Below, piece after piece: positions 1-11,152 of a stretch of DNA of 43,564 nucleotides; the stretch's first letter is position 1, and each line of letters opens with the position of its first letter. The stretch spans positions 1 to 43,564 of the forward strand of contig JBNGIO010005849.1 of NCBI GenBank assembly GCA_049999805.1. The letters are read 5' to 3'. Below the pieces are notes generated by a model. That model was not told where the DNA came from. It saw nothing but the letters and a program-made list of their open reading frames with translations, and did not search any database. The stretch is from Folioceros fuciformis. Its lineage: Eukaryota; Anthocerotophyta; Anthocerotopsida; Anthocerotales. Position numbers and translations under genes: made by a program.

Positions 1-240
1 GGAGGGGGAGGGGCGCCACGCAGGCGCCACCTCGACGCCATGCAGGCTCCAGCTAGGCGCCATGTGAGAGCCACTTGGGTGCCACCTAGGCGCCATGTGA
101 GCGCTAGCGGGTGCCACATCAGCGCCACTTGGGCGCCACGCGGGTGCGACTTGGGCACCACGCGGGCGCCACCTAGGCACCACTTGGACGCCACCTAGGC
201 GCCACTGGGCACCACGTGGGCGCCCATGACGCGCAAAACG
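1..240. repeat. GC-rich degenerate minisatellite built on GGCGCC
   Basis: The first 240 bases repeat an imperfect unit of about 11-13 bp centred on GGCGCCAC or GGCGCCAT, often preceded by CTA or TTG. GGCGCC or a one-base variant recurs roughly every 10-25 bases. No reading frame here resembles a protein. It lies upstream of the gag start of the copia element, so it may be part of that element's leader or an older repeat. The 5' LTR and primer-binding site were not found in the window. Confidence 0.7.
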
Positions 241-512
241 AGCGTGCCAGTGAAGCGAGGACCCGATTGCCGAGCGCCGGAAAGTGAACAAATCGCAGAC
301 GCCGGGAGCGAGAGTGTGGGCGCCGTATTGACCCCGGCTGAGGAAGTCAGGATCTCGATCAGACGTAGGAGGACATTCCTGTTATGAGCGACAGAGGCCC
401 AAGTTGTGGACATACGATTCGGAAGAAGTTGTGAGGGTGACCTGTAGAATCTACATTTCATTTCGACCAATTTCAAACCAGCTTTTTGGTTGATTTCGAT
501 CGATTTTGAAGC

Positions 513-3500
513 ATGACGTCCTCAGAAAACGTCATGTTCAATATCGAGAAGTTAGATGGTACTAACTTCCCGTTCTGGAAAGAACAAGTGTATAATGTTC
601 TAGTACAGAAGAAGTAGATCAAGCCCATCAAGCTGCTAGGAGTGAAACCTGTTAGCATGACTCAGGATGAGTGGCAGGGTCTAGATGAGCTTGCTAGGTC
701 TACCATCATGCTAACAGTGTCGAAGTCGGTCTACTTCAACGTGAAAGACAAGACCACAAGTTTCGAGCTATGGCAGAAGCTGTGTGACTTGTATGAGAAG
801 CAAAGTGCGGCTTCTCAGGTGTATTGGTTGAAACAGCTGGTGGACTTGAAGATGAAGGAAGGGACGAGGATGTCCGATCATCTGAATGAGTTCAATACCA
901 TTTTCAGCCAGCTCTCATCTCAAGGTATCTCGTTCCCAGATTCCGTGAGAGCTATGTTTCTGCTGGTCACATTACCAGAGAGCTGGGACACCTTCCGTAC
1001 GACTCTGAGTAATTCCGCTCCTGCCAGTGGTCTTACCGTTGTAAATGTAGAAGGTAGCCTGTTAACAGAGGAGGTGAACAGGAAGAATATGGAACCTTCG
1101 AAAGGTTCTAATGCCCTCATGGTGAGAGGAAGGTCCACTTCAAAGGGGAAGTACAAGGAGCGAAGTTCTTCCCGTAGCAAATCTTGTAGTCGTAACAATG
1201 TTGAGTGTTACCATTGTCACAAGAAGGGTCACATCAGAAGGGACTGCGAGAAGTTCAAGAAGGAAAAAGGCAAGGAGAAGAAGCAGAGCGACAACAAGGC
1301 AGATTCGAGTATCGAGCGTGATGAGGTGAACTCTGTTGACGATGAAGATGTTCTTATCTCTTCTTCTTTTGGTTCTGCACAACTTACAACCATGGAGAGT
1401 CACTTATTCTCTAATTGGATAATTGACTCTGGAGCATCTTTCCATGTTACTCCGCATAGGGAGTGGTTTAGCACTTATGATGCTACTAGGAAAGGATGTG
1501 TTCGGCTTGGAAATAACTATGCGTGCGAGATAGCAGGCGTTGGTGATGTGCAGCTGAAGTTCGACAACGGATCTTCATTCACACTAAAGGATGTCAGGCA
1601 TGTTCCGAAGTTGACCAAAAGCATGATTAGCGGAGGGTAGTTGGATGACGCTGGCTACCACTGTTGGTTTGGAGATCGTCCTTGGAAGATCTCCAAAGGT
1701 TCTCTTGTGATAGCTCGTGGATCGAAGTGTGGCACTTTGTACTCACTTCAGATAACCACTGTCAAGGATCATGTGATTTGTGTAGCGGAACAGCCAAGTG
1801 TTTCCTTGTGGCATAGTCGGTTAGGACATATGTCTCAGAAAGGAATGAAGATCTTATCTCGTTTTGGTTACGTCCCTGCTCTTGACTTCTCCGATTTCTC
1901 CGTGTGTGAGCACTGTTTGTATGGAAAACAGACGAAGTCACCACATGGAGCAAGAGGTAAACACAAAAGTAAACCTCTTGAATTGGTTCACAGTGACATT
2001 TGTGGACCTATGCCCACTGTGTCGTTAGGCGGTGCATCTTATTTTGTCACTTTCATTGAGGACTTCTCACGCAAGGTGTGGGTTTATCCTTTGAGGAAAA
2101 AGGATGATGTTCTGATAGTGTTTCAGAAATTCGTCACCCTTGTGGAGAAACAGTCTGGCCTCCGGCTGAAGTGTCTAAGGACAGACAATGGGGGAGAGTA
2201 TGTCTCGAAGGCTTTCTAGTCATTCTGTGATTCCAAGGGAATCAAGAGAGAATTGACTGCACCGTATACTCCTCCCCAGAATGGTGTGGCTGAGCGGATG
2301 AACAGGACCATCCAGGAGAGGATGCGTAGTTTGTTGTCAAACTCTGGATTGCCTAACGGATTTTGGGCAGAAGCGGTGGTTACGGCAGTGCATCTTATTA
2401 ACAGATCTCCTAATAGGGCTGTGGATGAACAGGTTCCAGAGGAGATGTGGTCTGCAAAGAAGCCGTCATACAAACATCTACGAGTGTTTGGCTGCGAGGC
2501 ATACTACCATGTTCTGAAGGAGTTTCGCGACAAGTTGGCTCCTAAGTCAAGAAAATGTATTTTTCTTGGCTATGGTGAATCTGGTGAGATGGGACACTGT
2601 CTGTGGGATCCAGAAGCCAAGAGGATGGTTCGTAGCAATGATGTGTTCTTCAATGAGACCAAGATGCACAAGAATCCTACTCCAACTGTGGAGGTGCGAC
2701 GGGTGGTCTTCCAAGAAGATGGACTTGACCGTCCCGCGCAGGCTGAACATCGTGATGTGCAGGAACAAGTTCCTCCACTTGTAGACGAGGAGAGAGTGCA
2801 ACCAGCTCCGGTCGAGGCGCTAGTGCTTCGTAGGTCAGGAAGGATCTCACGTCCTCCTGACAGGTATGTTGCATCTCTTGATTATGTCATGCTGACGGAT
2901 TGTGGGGAGCCCTCTTGTTACCAAGAGGCCATGTCAGTGACTGACAAAAACAAGTGGGAGAAGGCGATGTAGTCGCAGATGGATTCGCTCCATAAGAACC
3001 AAACTTGGGAGTTGGTTTGGTTGCCTAAGGGCAAGAAGGCGTTGCCATGCAAATGGGTGTATAAGATGAAGGACATACCCCATTATGGCAAACCCAAGTA
3101 CAAGGCACGATTGGTTGCTAAAGGTTTTAAGCAACAGCAAGGTATTGACTTTGATGAGATTTTCTCACCAGTTGTCAAAATGACTACCTTGAGATGTGTT
3201 CTTGGTCTGGTTGCGAGGAACGACATGGAACTTGTCCAGATGGATGTGAAGTCGGCATTTCTGCATGGTGATCTCCAGGAAGAGGTATACATGCAGCAAC
3301 CAGAGGGTTTCATTGAGAAGGGCAAAGAGAGTCTGGTGTGCAAGTTAAAGAAGAGCCTTTATGGTTTGAAGCAGGCACCCAGGGAGTGGTATTTCAAGTT
3401 CCACTCATTTATGCTTTCTCAAGGCTACAAGCGTAGCGATATGGATCATTACCTCTATACGAAGCAAGCTAAGGATGGAAGCTTGCTCATTCTAGTCCTC

Positions 3501-4460
3501 TATGTGGATGACATGCTAATTGCTGGGACTAACAGTGATGAGATTTCAGCGTTGCAGTCAAAGTTAAATGGTCGCTTTGACATGACAGACTTGGGGGAGG
3601 CAAGCCATATTCTTGGCATGCGTATTCGTCGAGACAGACAGAAGCGTGTGATGTACTTGTCTCAGACAGAATACATTAACAAGGTGCTTCAACGTTTCAA
3701 TATGGAGAAGGGGAAGGTCTTAAGTACTCCGTTGCCTCCATATGTGAAACTTTCGAGCAAGGATTGCCCAAGTTCTGCGGAGGATAAAGCTGAAATGGAG
3801 AAGGTTCCATACTCATCAGCTGTAGGGAGTTTGATGTATGCAATGATTGCTACACGTCCTGACATTGCTTTTGCAGTGGGAGTGGTTAGCAGGTTCATGT
3901 CAAACCCTGGCAGGAAGCATTGGGAGGCAATGAAAGGGGTTATGAGGTATTTGAATGGTACAAAAGCTTTGTGCTTATGTTTTGGTAGTGAAGATGCATC
4001 TGTAGTGGGATATACGGATGCTGATTATGCAGGGGATATGGACAAAAGGAGTTCCACATCAGGTTATGTCTTCATGTGCACTGGAGGGGCAGTCTCATGG
4101 CGATCTCGTTTGCAATCGTGCATAACGCTATCTACCACAGAGGCCGAGTATGTTGCAGCGACTGAGGCTTGCAAGGAAGCCATGTGGCTTGCTCGTTTAG
4201 TGGGAGATTTGGGGATCAAGGGTGAGCTGCCAGTGTTGCATTGTGATAGCCAGAGTGCTATCCAGTTGGCGAAGAATTCAGTGTTTCATGCGAAGACCAA
4301 ACATGTGGAAGTGAAGTATCACTTCATTCAAGAGGTGTTGGAAGACAAGAGGGTACAGCTTGTCAAAGTTCACACCAGTCAGAACCCTGCAAATGTTCTT
4401 ACCAAGGGGCTCTCTACGGAGCAATTCGCACAAGCTCGGACACTCATGGGCATGAGCTAG
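513..4460 (+). pseudogene. Ty1/copia gag-pol polyprotein, single frame with four in-frame TAG stops
   Basis: This is a retrotransposon polyprotein of 1315 codons starting at the ATG at 513. The order is copia: gag, zinc knuckle (C-X2-C-X4-H-X4-C near codon 232), aspartic protease (DSGA near codon 305), integrase (HHCC region near 434, then catalytic D, D and E near 496, 557 and 595), reverse transcriptase (YVDD near 997), and RNase H (TDADYAGD near 1168) with the usual NPAN-V-LTKGL tail. No frameshift occurs anywhere. Four in-frame stops interrupt it at 615, 1638, 2217 and 2970; all are TAG, and Gln fits the context at each. The final stop at 4458 is also TAG. Length and order match a complete copia polyprotein, so the copy is young apart from the stops. 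The pieces between stops (642-1640, 1641-2219, 2253-2972, 2979-4460) should not be read as separate genes. Confidence 0.93.
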
Positions 4461-4491
4461 ACCACTCTCTTATGAAGGTAAATTGGCCTTT

Positions 4492-4501
4492 AAGTGGGAG
4501 G
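4492..4501 (+). other. Polypurine tract of copia element 1
   Basis: The purine run AAGTGGGAGG lies 31 bases after the pol stop and directly before the LTR start. This is the usual plus-strand priming site of plant copia elements. The same AAGTGGGAG recurs at 33107 in the second element, which supports both assignments. Confidence 0.75.
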
Positions 4502-4502
4502 T

Positions 4503-4829
4503 TGTAGGGTTATTAAAGCCCAATGTGCTTAGGCTAATGTGTTTAGTCTAATATTAGTGTCTAGTTAATGTGCTTAGACTAATGTGTTTAGTCTAAGATT
4601 AGTGTCTAGTTAATTATCATTAGTTTAGATTAGCTTAAGCTAATCTGTAGGAAGCTTCTTGCGCAGCTTCCTGTGAGCTTCTTGTGAAGCTTCCTAGGGA
4701 GCTCTTCTAGAGGGTATAAATACCCCCTTGAGCTCCCTTGCCAACTACTCTCAATGTGACCTCTTTTTCTCCTCTCCTCTCTGCCTCCTCTTCTCCTCTC
4801 CTCCACCATGCTCCTCTAGTGATCCTACA
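4503..4829 (+). mobile_element. 3' LTR of copia element 1 (327 bp)
   Basis: The segment starts TGTAGG and ends CCTACA, a perfect 6-bp terminal inverted repeat of the TG...CA type, and it follows a polypurine tract. Inside are a direct duplication of 45 bp (4522-4566 and 4567-4611, two mismatches), a 20-bp perfect palindrome at 4627-4646, two 23-bp copies starting AGCTTCTTG (4653-4675, 4676-4698), and a TATA box at 4715. A pyrimidine-rich U5-like part follows. The 5' LTR is not in the window, so identity between LTRs and the target duplication cannot be checked. The inferred end at 4829 rests on the inverted repeat. Confidence 0.7.
4715..4722 (+). promoter_or_regulatory. TATA box of the copia LTR
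   Basis: TATAAATA sits inside the near-palindrome GGGTATAAATACCC (4713-4726), about 115 bases before the LTR end. Position and sequence fit the Pol II promoter of a plant LTR, with the U3 tandem repeats upstream as possible enhancers. Confidence 0.65.
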
Positions 4830-5650
4830 AGTTGAGGGAGTTGAGAAGAGAAGAAAAGAAAGAGAGAAGCGTAGCCTCGCACTTAATGTGGCGTGAGGTG
4901 TGAGGCAGAGGATTGAGATGGAGAGTTGACTGAACTAACTGGAAAACGGTATGAGCTTCTTGGAAGATTGAGGAAGGTTGTGGAGGATCGCTGGAGATTG
5001 GGCCGGATTGTTGAAAGGTTTTCGAGTGTTTTCTAGTCCTTTGTGAGAGACTACTAAAGATTGTTGAAGGGTGCGAGAGATTGTGGAGGGTAGCTGAGAG
5101 ATTGGTGGGAAGTTGTGGCTGTTGCTAGGGGATTAGAAGCACTTGGAACCCGGCCTGGGGGAAATGATTGTGCATCAAAGTTCTTGTGTGTGTGTTTTAT
5201 GTGAGGGAGTGCGGCTTACCTGTGGGGTCTTGCTTCCCAAGGGTTGGCCTGTGCATGTGTGTCTAGCACCCAATAAGACCATCTCTATAAGTCCAAAAGC
5301 CCTGAAGAAGAAACCCGGGGTGAAAACCCATGGCGGCGCATATGCCAGAGAATATTAGTTAGGGTTTTGGGTGGGACGCATCGTGGTCGTGGGAATGGCT
5401 ACCGGTCATGGAACCCGCGACCATGGTGGTAGAGTCGGAACTGCGGACATAGAGTAGGGTCAGTAATAGCTGGGTTACCTAGAAGTAGTGGTAGGGAGCT
5501 AGTCGGTGATAGTGTGGTAGTAGAGGAGTCTTGACCAAGGTAAGAGTTAGCAATAGTAGAAGCCCATGTTACTTGGCAAAAATCATTCCCTTGAGAGTGA
5601 ATCTCACGACTACAACAACATAGAGGGTGAATGTCGACCTCACGGTGTCC
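4830..5650. other. Flanking sequence without recognisable gene
   Basis: Purine-rich sequence with many GAGA, GTTGAGG and GATTG motifs and short open frames only (longest 71 codons at 5143). None shows a domain. It may be decayed repeat DNA. Nothing else is supported. Confidence 0.5.
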
Positions 5651-5679
5651 TCGGACACAACATTTCACTCCATAGCAGG

Positions 5680-6066
5680 CAGGGCGGGGAATGGGGTGCC
5701 AGCCAGCCCATCCGCGAGGGCAGGTAGGGCGGGGCACGGGGTGCCGCAGCCAAGCCACGAGGGCAGGGCGAGGCACGGGCGCTAGCCCGCAGCCCAGCCA
5801 CTGGCGCAAGGCGAGGCGTGGGGCACCAACCCATAGAACGGCCGTAGCCGCAGGGTGCGATCGCGGGGCGCCAGCCCCCAGCCTGGCCGCGGGTGCAGGC
5901 CCCCATCACGGGGCCCCAGCCTGGTTGTAAGGGTAAGGAAGCCTACCCGACTGAGAGCCTACCCAAGGAGCTTACCCAGTGGGTAGCCTACCCGGTGGGG
6001 AGCCTACCTAACAGGGAGTGTACTTGGCAGGTAGCTTAACTAAAGGTAGCGGGTAGCTTACCCGAG
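5680..6066. repeat. Two adjacent GC-rich minisatellite blocks
   Basis: From about 5680 to 5930 an imperfect unit of about 40-45 bp rich in GCCAGCC, GAGGGCAGG and GGGGCAC recurs. From about 5930 to 6066 the repeat changes to a short unit around GTGGGTAGCCTACCC, which is itself nearly palindromic, in at least seven degenerate copies. Open frames on both strands here follow the GC content and show no domain. Confidence 0.6.
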
Positions 6067-6420
6067 TGGTGTATTAACAAATTATTAGGAAAAAAAAGAA
6101 AAGAAAAGAGTCTAGAGGGCATTGCTTATGAGGATTACTACTTTATGACACACATAGGCTCGTTAAGTCGTGTGAATGCCTAGTGTTGATGGTGGCAAAA
6201 GTGATTAGGAGTATGGATTAGAGTTGGAATAATTCTTACCGGTGAATGGCCCATGGTTCAAGTATTCAAGAGGCACGTGGCGACGACGAGAAGAGGAAGA
6301 GGTTGAACAACCAATCACGAAGGCAAACTTGGAGAGTTTGGAGCAAGGAGGCAAGTATGAGGTGTTCACAGGAAGACCCGGAAGTTTGATGTTTGAGACT
6401 TTGAGGACAAGATTATCTTG

Positions 6421-7215
6421 GAGGCGAGGTGTGGGCTGCTTATAGGAAGCATAAGGCGGAGCTTTGTATGTCTATGGCCTTTCATCTTGAGATAGATTGT
6501 GCTACAGAGCACGCTAATCAAGTTTTAGAGGATATGCTTGGTGCTTATATAGGTGTGAACCAAGCTTGGTGGCTCGACTATTTTCACCTTGTCAAGTTTG
6601 CCTAATGCTCCTAATTCCTTGATGTGAGTTCCTCCATTCCTATCCAATAGAAATTTTCACCCTCATACACTACTTCTTGATTTCTTGCCTTCTATTGCTT
6701 GTGTCCTTGCTGGTGTAGAGTTCCTCAACCTGCGTATCTAGATTCAACAACAAGCTTGTTAATTTTCCCATGAAGCCCAAAACCACCAAGCCCATTTTGC
6801 CAATCACCATCATCGTTCTTAGGAACTCACACTTGGTGTTGGCTATGTCTTGTCGTCTGCCCAAAACTTGTCTCTTCTTAGCCAATGAGCTTGCTCTTCC
6901 TCCTGAATCTCGCATTCATCTTATCTTTCATGTAACTTCCTTGCTCAAACCTCATCATGGCTCCCCACCTTCTATGCCAACCTCAATTAATACTTGTAAT
7001 GGTCCTCCTTACGAAGTTGAAAGCCTCCTTTGCCATTGGTGTGTCGTCGTCACTAAGAATTCTTAATGTTGTGGAAAGGTTACCCCCTTCGAGATGCCTT
7101 TGGGACCCCCTTGCCAACCTGTCCCGTTCTTCTGACCTACTCCATGCCTACACTCATGGTCATCAACTACATCTCCTTGGCTTTGAGGTCGAAGCCTCTT
7201 CTCCCTAAGGATGAG
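6421..7215 (+). pseudogene. Decayed Ty3/gypsy (chromovirus) pol 3' end
   Basis: Fragments of a gypsy polyprotein can be read in shifting frames. At about 6473-6605 there is an integrase-core piece (NQVLEDMLGAY, then HLVKFA). At about 6888-6960 there is the post-integrase signature LPPESRIH-FHV-LLKPHHG. At about 7064-7150 there is a chromodomain-like piece with LWKGYPLRDA, followed in another frame by DPLANLSR. This order (integrase, LPPESRIHPVFHVS-type box, chromodomain) is that of plant chromoviruses. Between 6605 and 6770 expected residues are missing. Several stops and frameshifts make it non-functional. The 6242-6445 open frame just upstream is not recognisable as reverse transcriptase. 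Confidence 0.75.
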
Positions 7216-8200
7216 TTGTTACGGATAAGCTATGGGGGCGCTCAATCTTCCGGAATAACAAGTTGCATAATTTGTTGTTGTGATCACGGCAAGTTTATCA
7301 TTACAATCTATGGCATGTACTGCAGAAGTTTGTGCATAAGAGCTAGGCTTTCCTTCTAGTAAACATGTGCTCAAGGGACATAAACGTAGTTTCCCCTTAC
7401 TCTTTTGTTTGCAATGTCCAGATGTGTAGTGATTTCTTACACCCAAGAACCACCAAAGGGCCACACTTCCCCTTATTGTCGTTGTAGTCTTATGATTCGC
7501 TCCCAAGGGAGTGAACTAGTGTCAAGGGTACCTACAATTTCCTACTCTCACCCTATCTATCAGCCGGTTCCTAACCTTGATCGTACTCCAGCAAAAAGGT
7601 CAGAATTATTAGCCTATCCTCAGCTCAACCCACTAATTCCACACTCCAGCACTTCAGTCCTTCAATCCTTTATGTCTCCACTTCAGCCCATCACTTCACT
7701 TCAGTCACGCACCTCTTCACTTCAGCTCACACTTCTGCACCCCAGCAACTCACACTTCACTCCACCTCACTCCAACACCTCCACACTTCTCTTCAACTCA
7801 ACCTTGGATTTTGGGACACAACAGCCTTGCCTCTCGAATTCTTCAAGCAAAGAGATGGGGACTAGGACTGGATAGCCCTCCTAGCTCACGGCCCTATCAC
7901 TTCACCTTAGCCGGCCTGCGAAATGATCAGTCGTTACAGATCCGGCCACACGGATCTCGGCAGTCTTGGGATCCACCACGTCCCCCTAGTGGCAAGGGGA
8001 ATCAAGTCCTTGGTTCAATCCCAACCGGCTCAGCACCCTAAGTCGGGAGTCTGCACACAAGGCCAAGGGAAATCACACCGTAGACTACCCCCTCCTCAAT
8101 GACAGGTCTGGCCACTTATACTACCTTGGCCCAAACCTCCATCTCTGTCTACTAGGGTTAGCCTCAGTCAACCGCCCTGCAGTCTCTCTCTGTCCTAAGC
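7216..8200. other. Repeat-derived, pyrimidine-rich stretch without gene
   Basis: It follows the chromovirus fragment and may hold its LTR, but no clean LTR border was found. From about 7630 to 7800 the plus strand is a low-complexity run of CACTTC/CACTCC words. The open frame 7405-7875 reflects this bias (rich in Ser, Pro and Thr) and has no domain. Confidence 0.45.
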
Positions 8201-8204
8201 CGCC

Positions 8205-8315
8205 ACTAACTCTGACCTAATCCTAATCCTAACTCTGACCTAACCTTAATCCGACCTAATCCTAACCTTGACCTAAGTCGAGCATAACTCTAACATAATT
8301 CTAACCCTAATTGCC
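8205..8315. repeat. Degenerate CCTAA-type simple repeat
   Basis: About 110 bases made of imperfect 6- to 12-bp words such as CCTAATCCTAAC and TGACCTAACC. The words recall the plant telomere complement CCCTAAA, but exact CCCTAAA units are not arrayed, so this is a decayed simple repeat rather than a telomere tract. Confidence 0.45.
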
Positions 8316-10440
8316 CGCTACCCCTAGGACACTGCTAGTTGCCCCTACCAACAATCATCAGTGCCTCTCAAAACTGCCCTTGACTCCCTCAGACCTCCCC
8401 GGATGCACTAAGATAAGTTAACAGTAGCTCAAGACTAGGAATTCAGACTGTCATCCTTGGAGTGTCACTCAGAACACCCCCTTCTTCCCCCTGGACAACA
8501 AGCCTACTCCCTCTTAGCCCCAGCAGGATTTGAAACTCGGGCCCACTGCTTCCCCCCCTTCAGCGAGGGCACCTGGAACTCCACACCGGCCACTCGGCCA
8601 AACACTTCCACCGCTGCTCATTCTCCAAACCCAGAAAGTACTCATGCACTGCACGTTGCCTAGAACCGCTGATAGTTGAAGACGCTCCTCACTGATGCAT
8701 ACGGTCCCCTATCCGATTATACACGTCGCTACCATGGGACCCGTATTCTTCCCTAACACCAGCCCCCGCTTCGCACTGCCCCGATTCAGCACCCCTCCAC
8801 AGCGCTGTCAGAGCCCTTCGCCATCACGTGCCTTTCGACCTGGCTGTCTACCGAGCGCCTGTGCCTGCCTGGATCCGCCTGCAACCCGACTGCTAGATGC
8901 ATGGCTAGACCCGGCCAGCCAGCCACCCACCAGCTGATCGCTTGTCCAAATGTGCGTCCACTTGCAATCACCCCTACTAGCCGATCAGCCCGGCCACCTA
9001 CCTGGCTCCAGCCACGACCAGCCGCTTGTCCAGCCTCCAATAGGCTGACTACTGCGGCCACGATTCAGCAGGCCACTGACTGGCCACTATCAAGCCAACC
9101 GGCCTGGCTGCCTAGATCCAACTGCCAGCCCCTTGCCTGGCCTGCCAATCCACCCACCTCAATCCAACATGCTCGCCAGCCCACTGTGTTCCAGCCCGCC
9201 TAGACAGCTGGTCCGGATCCCACCACCTGCTCGGCTGCGTGGCCTGGATCCTGACTAGACCGGCCACTGCCCGCCTTGGCAATCCGGCCTTCTCCTACGC
9301 ACACCTCGCTTGATCCACTTCGGCCTGCCACAACTTGCTAGTCAGGTTAGTCCACCTCCCTGTCTGCCAAAATCCGGTGGCTACCCGCCTGGTCCGGCTC
9401 TAACTGCCGCTGGGCCACCTGCTGGCTCCCAGATCTGGCAGCTGCTGAGCCGCCTGCCAGCCTCCCGATCCGGCCCCAGCTGCCTACGTTCCATGCTCTT
9501 GCCCGCATGTCGGCCACCCCCCTTCCTACCAGCCGGTGTGTTCGGCTCCAGTATGGCACCCTTGGCTAATTTTCCCAGCCGCCAGCGCCTCGATCTGCTA
9601 GCGTGGTCTCTCCCCCCGCGGGTTTAGGGTCTAGCTCGGCCGGCCCTTGCCGCTGCCTGTATGCAGCTGGTCCACCCGGTTGCTGGTCAGGTTCCTTAGC
9701 AGCCAGGGGGCCCCTGGCTTGCTCCCGGCTACCCGTCTTGCCAGTCTACGGGCTAGCTGAATTCGGTCAAAACCCCAGCCTGGACCCAGCCAAGTCACCT
9801 AGCCGAACTTGCCCCCTACAGCCTGGCGACTTCGGCCCTTCCACCCGTACGTAACCGCTCACATGCTCCCTTGGCTACCTAGCTACCCCTCGGATCTGAT
9901 GCTTCCACAGCCTTAGCCCCTCCCTACGTGGACGCCTGCCCTCAGGGCCTCGGCCCCAGCACCTCTATCTCTATCTCCCGTTTCCACCAGCACCTGCCAA
10001 AGGGAACCCGACTTACCTCCACGCCCAGTTCTAGGGTTCCCAGTTCATCTGGACATCCTATCATGAGGAACCCGGCCTGTGTCCTATCTACCGCTCATCC
10101 TGCCTAGACCCTATCGACTCACCGTTAACCTAACCTCTAATCTAACCCAATCTCCTGACCACTCCCCTACGAAATTCAATCAAAAACCAAAAAAAAAACA
10201 AACTCTGCCATTTTTCCAAGAGATTTATTCATCATGTGGACTCCACACCAGACCATGACAGGAAGACCCTCATCAAAAGTGTACATGTCTTCAGGGTCTT
10301 ACACATCGTAACCTTGGAGATGGTGCACTCGAGACAGTAGGATTGAAAATAGAAACAAGGTGGCTACACCCCCTCTCACTCCCTTTGGATATATCTTCTA
10401 TATGTTGTTATTCATGGTGCACTAGTTGCCTAGCATATTA
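8316..10440. repeat. Long GC-rich degenerate repeat region without gene
   Basis: Words such as GGCCTGGCTGCC, CCGGCCAC and GCCAGCC recur irregularly, especially from 8860 to 9800. Open frames occur on both strands with low-complexity Pro/Ala/Ser content and no recognisable domain. Near 10260-10305 the minus strand carries TGTAAGACCCTGAAG, which resembles the start of some gypsy LTRs, but no partner was found. An A-run lies near 10186. Confidence 0.45.
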
Positions 10441-11152
10441 TTGTTGCTCTCTTGCAAAGTTGGTTGACCGGATGTGCTATGAGTCAAACCTACACTTACC
10501 ACCATACAGTTGATCAATCACTACCTATTCCCTTTTCATCCATCTATTTGTGTGGTACAAATACTCTTGTCCAAAGCCATGTAGCGTGGAATGTGTTGAA
10601 CACATATCCACTGTCTTTTGAACTTGATGAAACTTGGTATCGCTCATTCGTTACAAGGAGGCAACGAAAGTGACGACCAGAATTGGTGAGCCTGCAATCT
10701 GTCCTTTTATGAGAGAAAGTTCTTCTGGGATGCTGCCTACATATTTATCTCCTCTTGAGACATTTTGAAAAGACTCATGCAAAGCACTATTGGAGTTCAA
10801 TTATATGAGCAATTAGGAAAGGGGACTTGGGTGGAATAACCTGTCCACCCTCCTTAGGTCAACTCATCCAAAAAGGGGGCCATTCCGAATCTCGAACTTT
10901 TTTAATTACGCATCAACCTAACTGCGTATACAGAAATAATGCATTTAAAATAAATTAGTAGATCATATTAAATTAATTAATAAAAGTATAATTGTATGAT
11001 TTGAGTTCTTCGTGATGATTGTGAGCATTGGGTAGGGGAGGGAAAGACCATGGTACATGTATAGCTCTTTCACCCTGAGAAACCGTGGGTTGTTGAAACC
11101 CTTCTTGTCGCCGGATAGGCTGCTACATCGTGTCGCGAAGGTTGCAGGAGAG
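10441..11152. other. AT-richer intergenic sequence upstream of the small gene
   Basis: No convincing gene. The frame 10452-10673 (73 codons) has no domain. 10920-11000 is very AT-rich. The 150 bases before 11153 probably hold promoter or 5' leader, or an intron end, for the next gene: TTGCAG lies just before the start codon. Confidence 0.4.

Noticed and set aside
1-240. Regular short repeats resembling a CRISPR array
   Set aside because: Units are about 12 bp without distinct spacers and the genome is a plant; it is a minisatellite.
513-4460. Nuclear use of TAG as a Gln codon in this organism
   Set aside because: The host genes show no internal TAG, and element 2 has TAG at Trp positions, so a reassigned code is unlikely; mutation explains the data better.
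8015-8035. GGTTCAATCCC, a match to the Pol III B-box, hinting at a tRNA or SINE
   Set aside because: No matching A-box at the right distance and no cloverleaf could be drawn, so no RNA gene is claimed.
8210-8310. Telomere-like CCTAA words
   Set aside because: Exact CCCTAAA units are not arrayed, so an interstitial telomere tract is not supported.
8695-9854. Several 80-105 codon open frames in GC-rich DNA
   Set aside because: Overlapping frames on both strands with low-complexity Pro/Ala/Ser content follow base composition; none has a domain.
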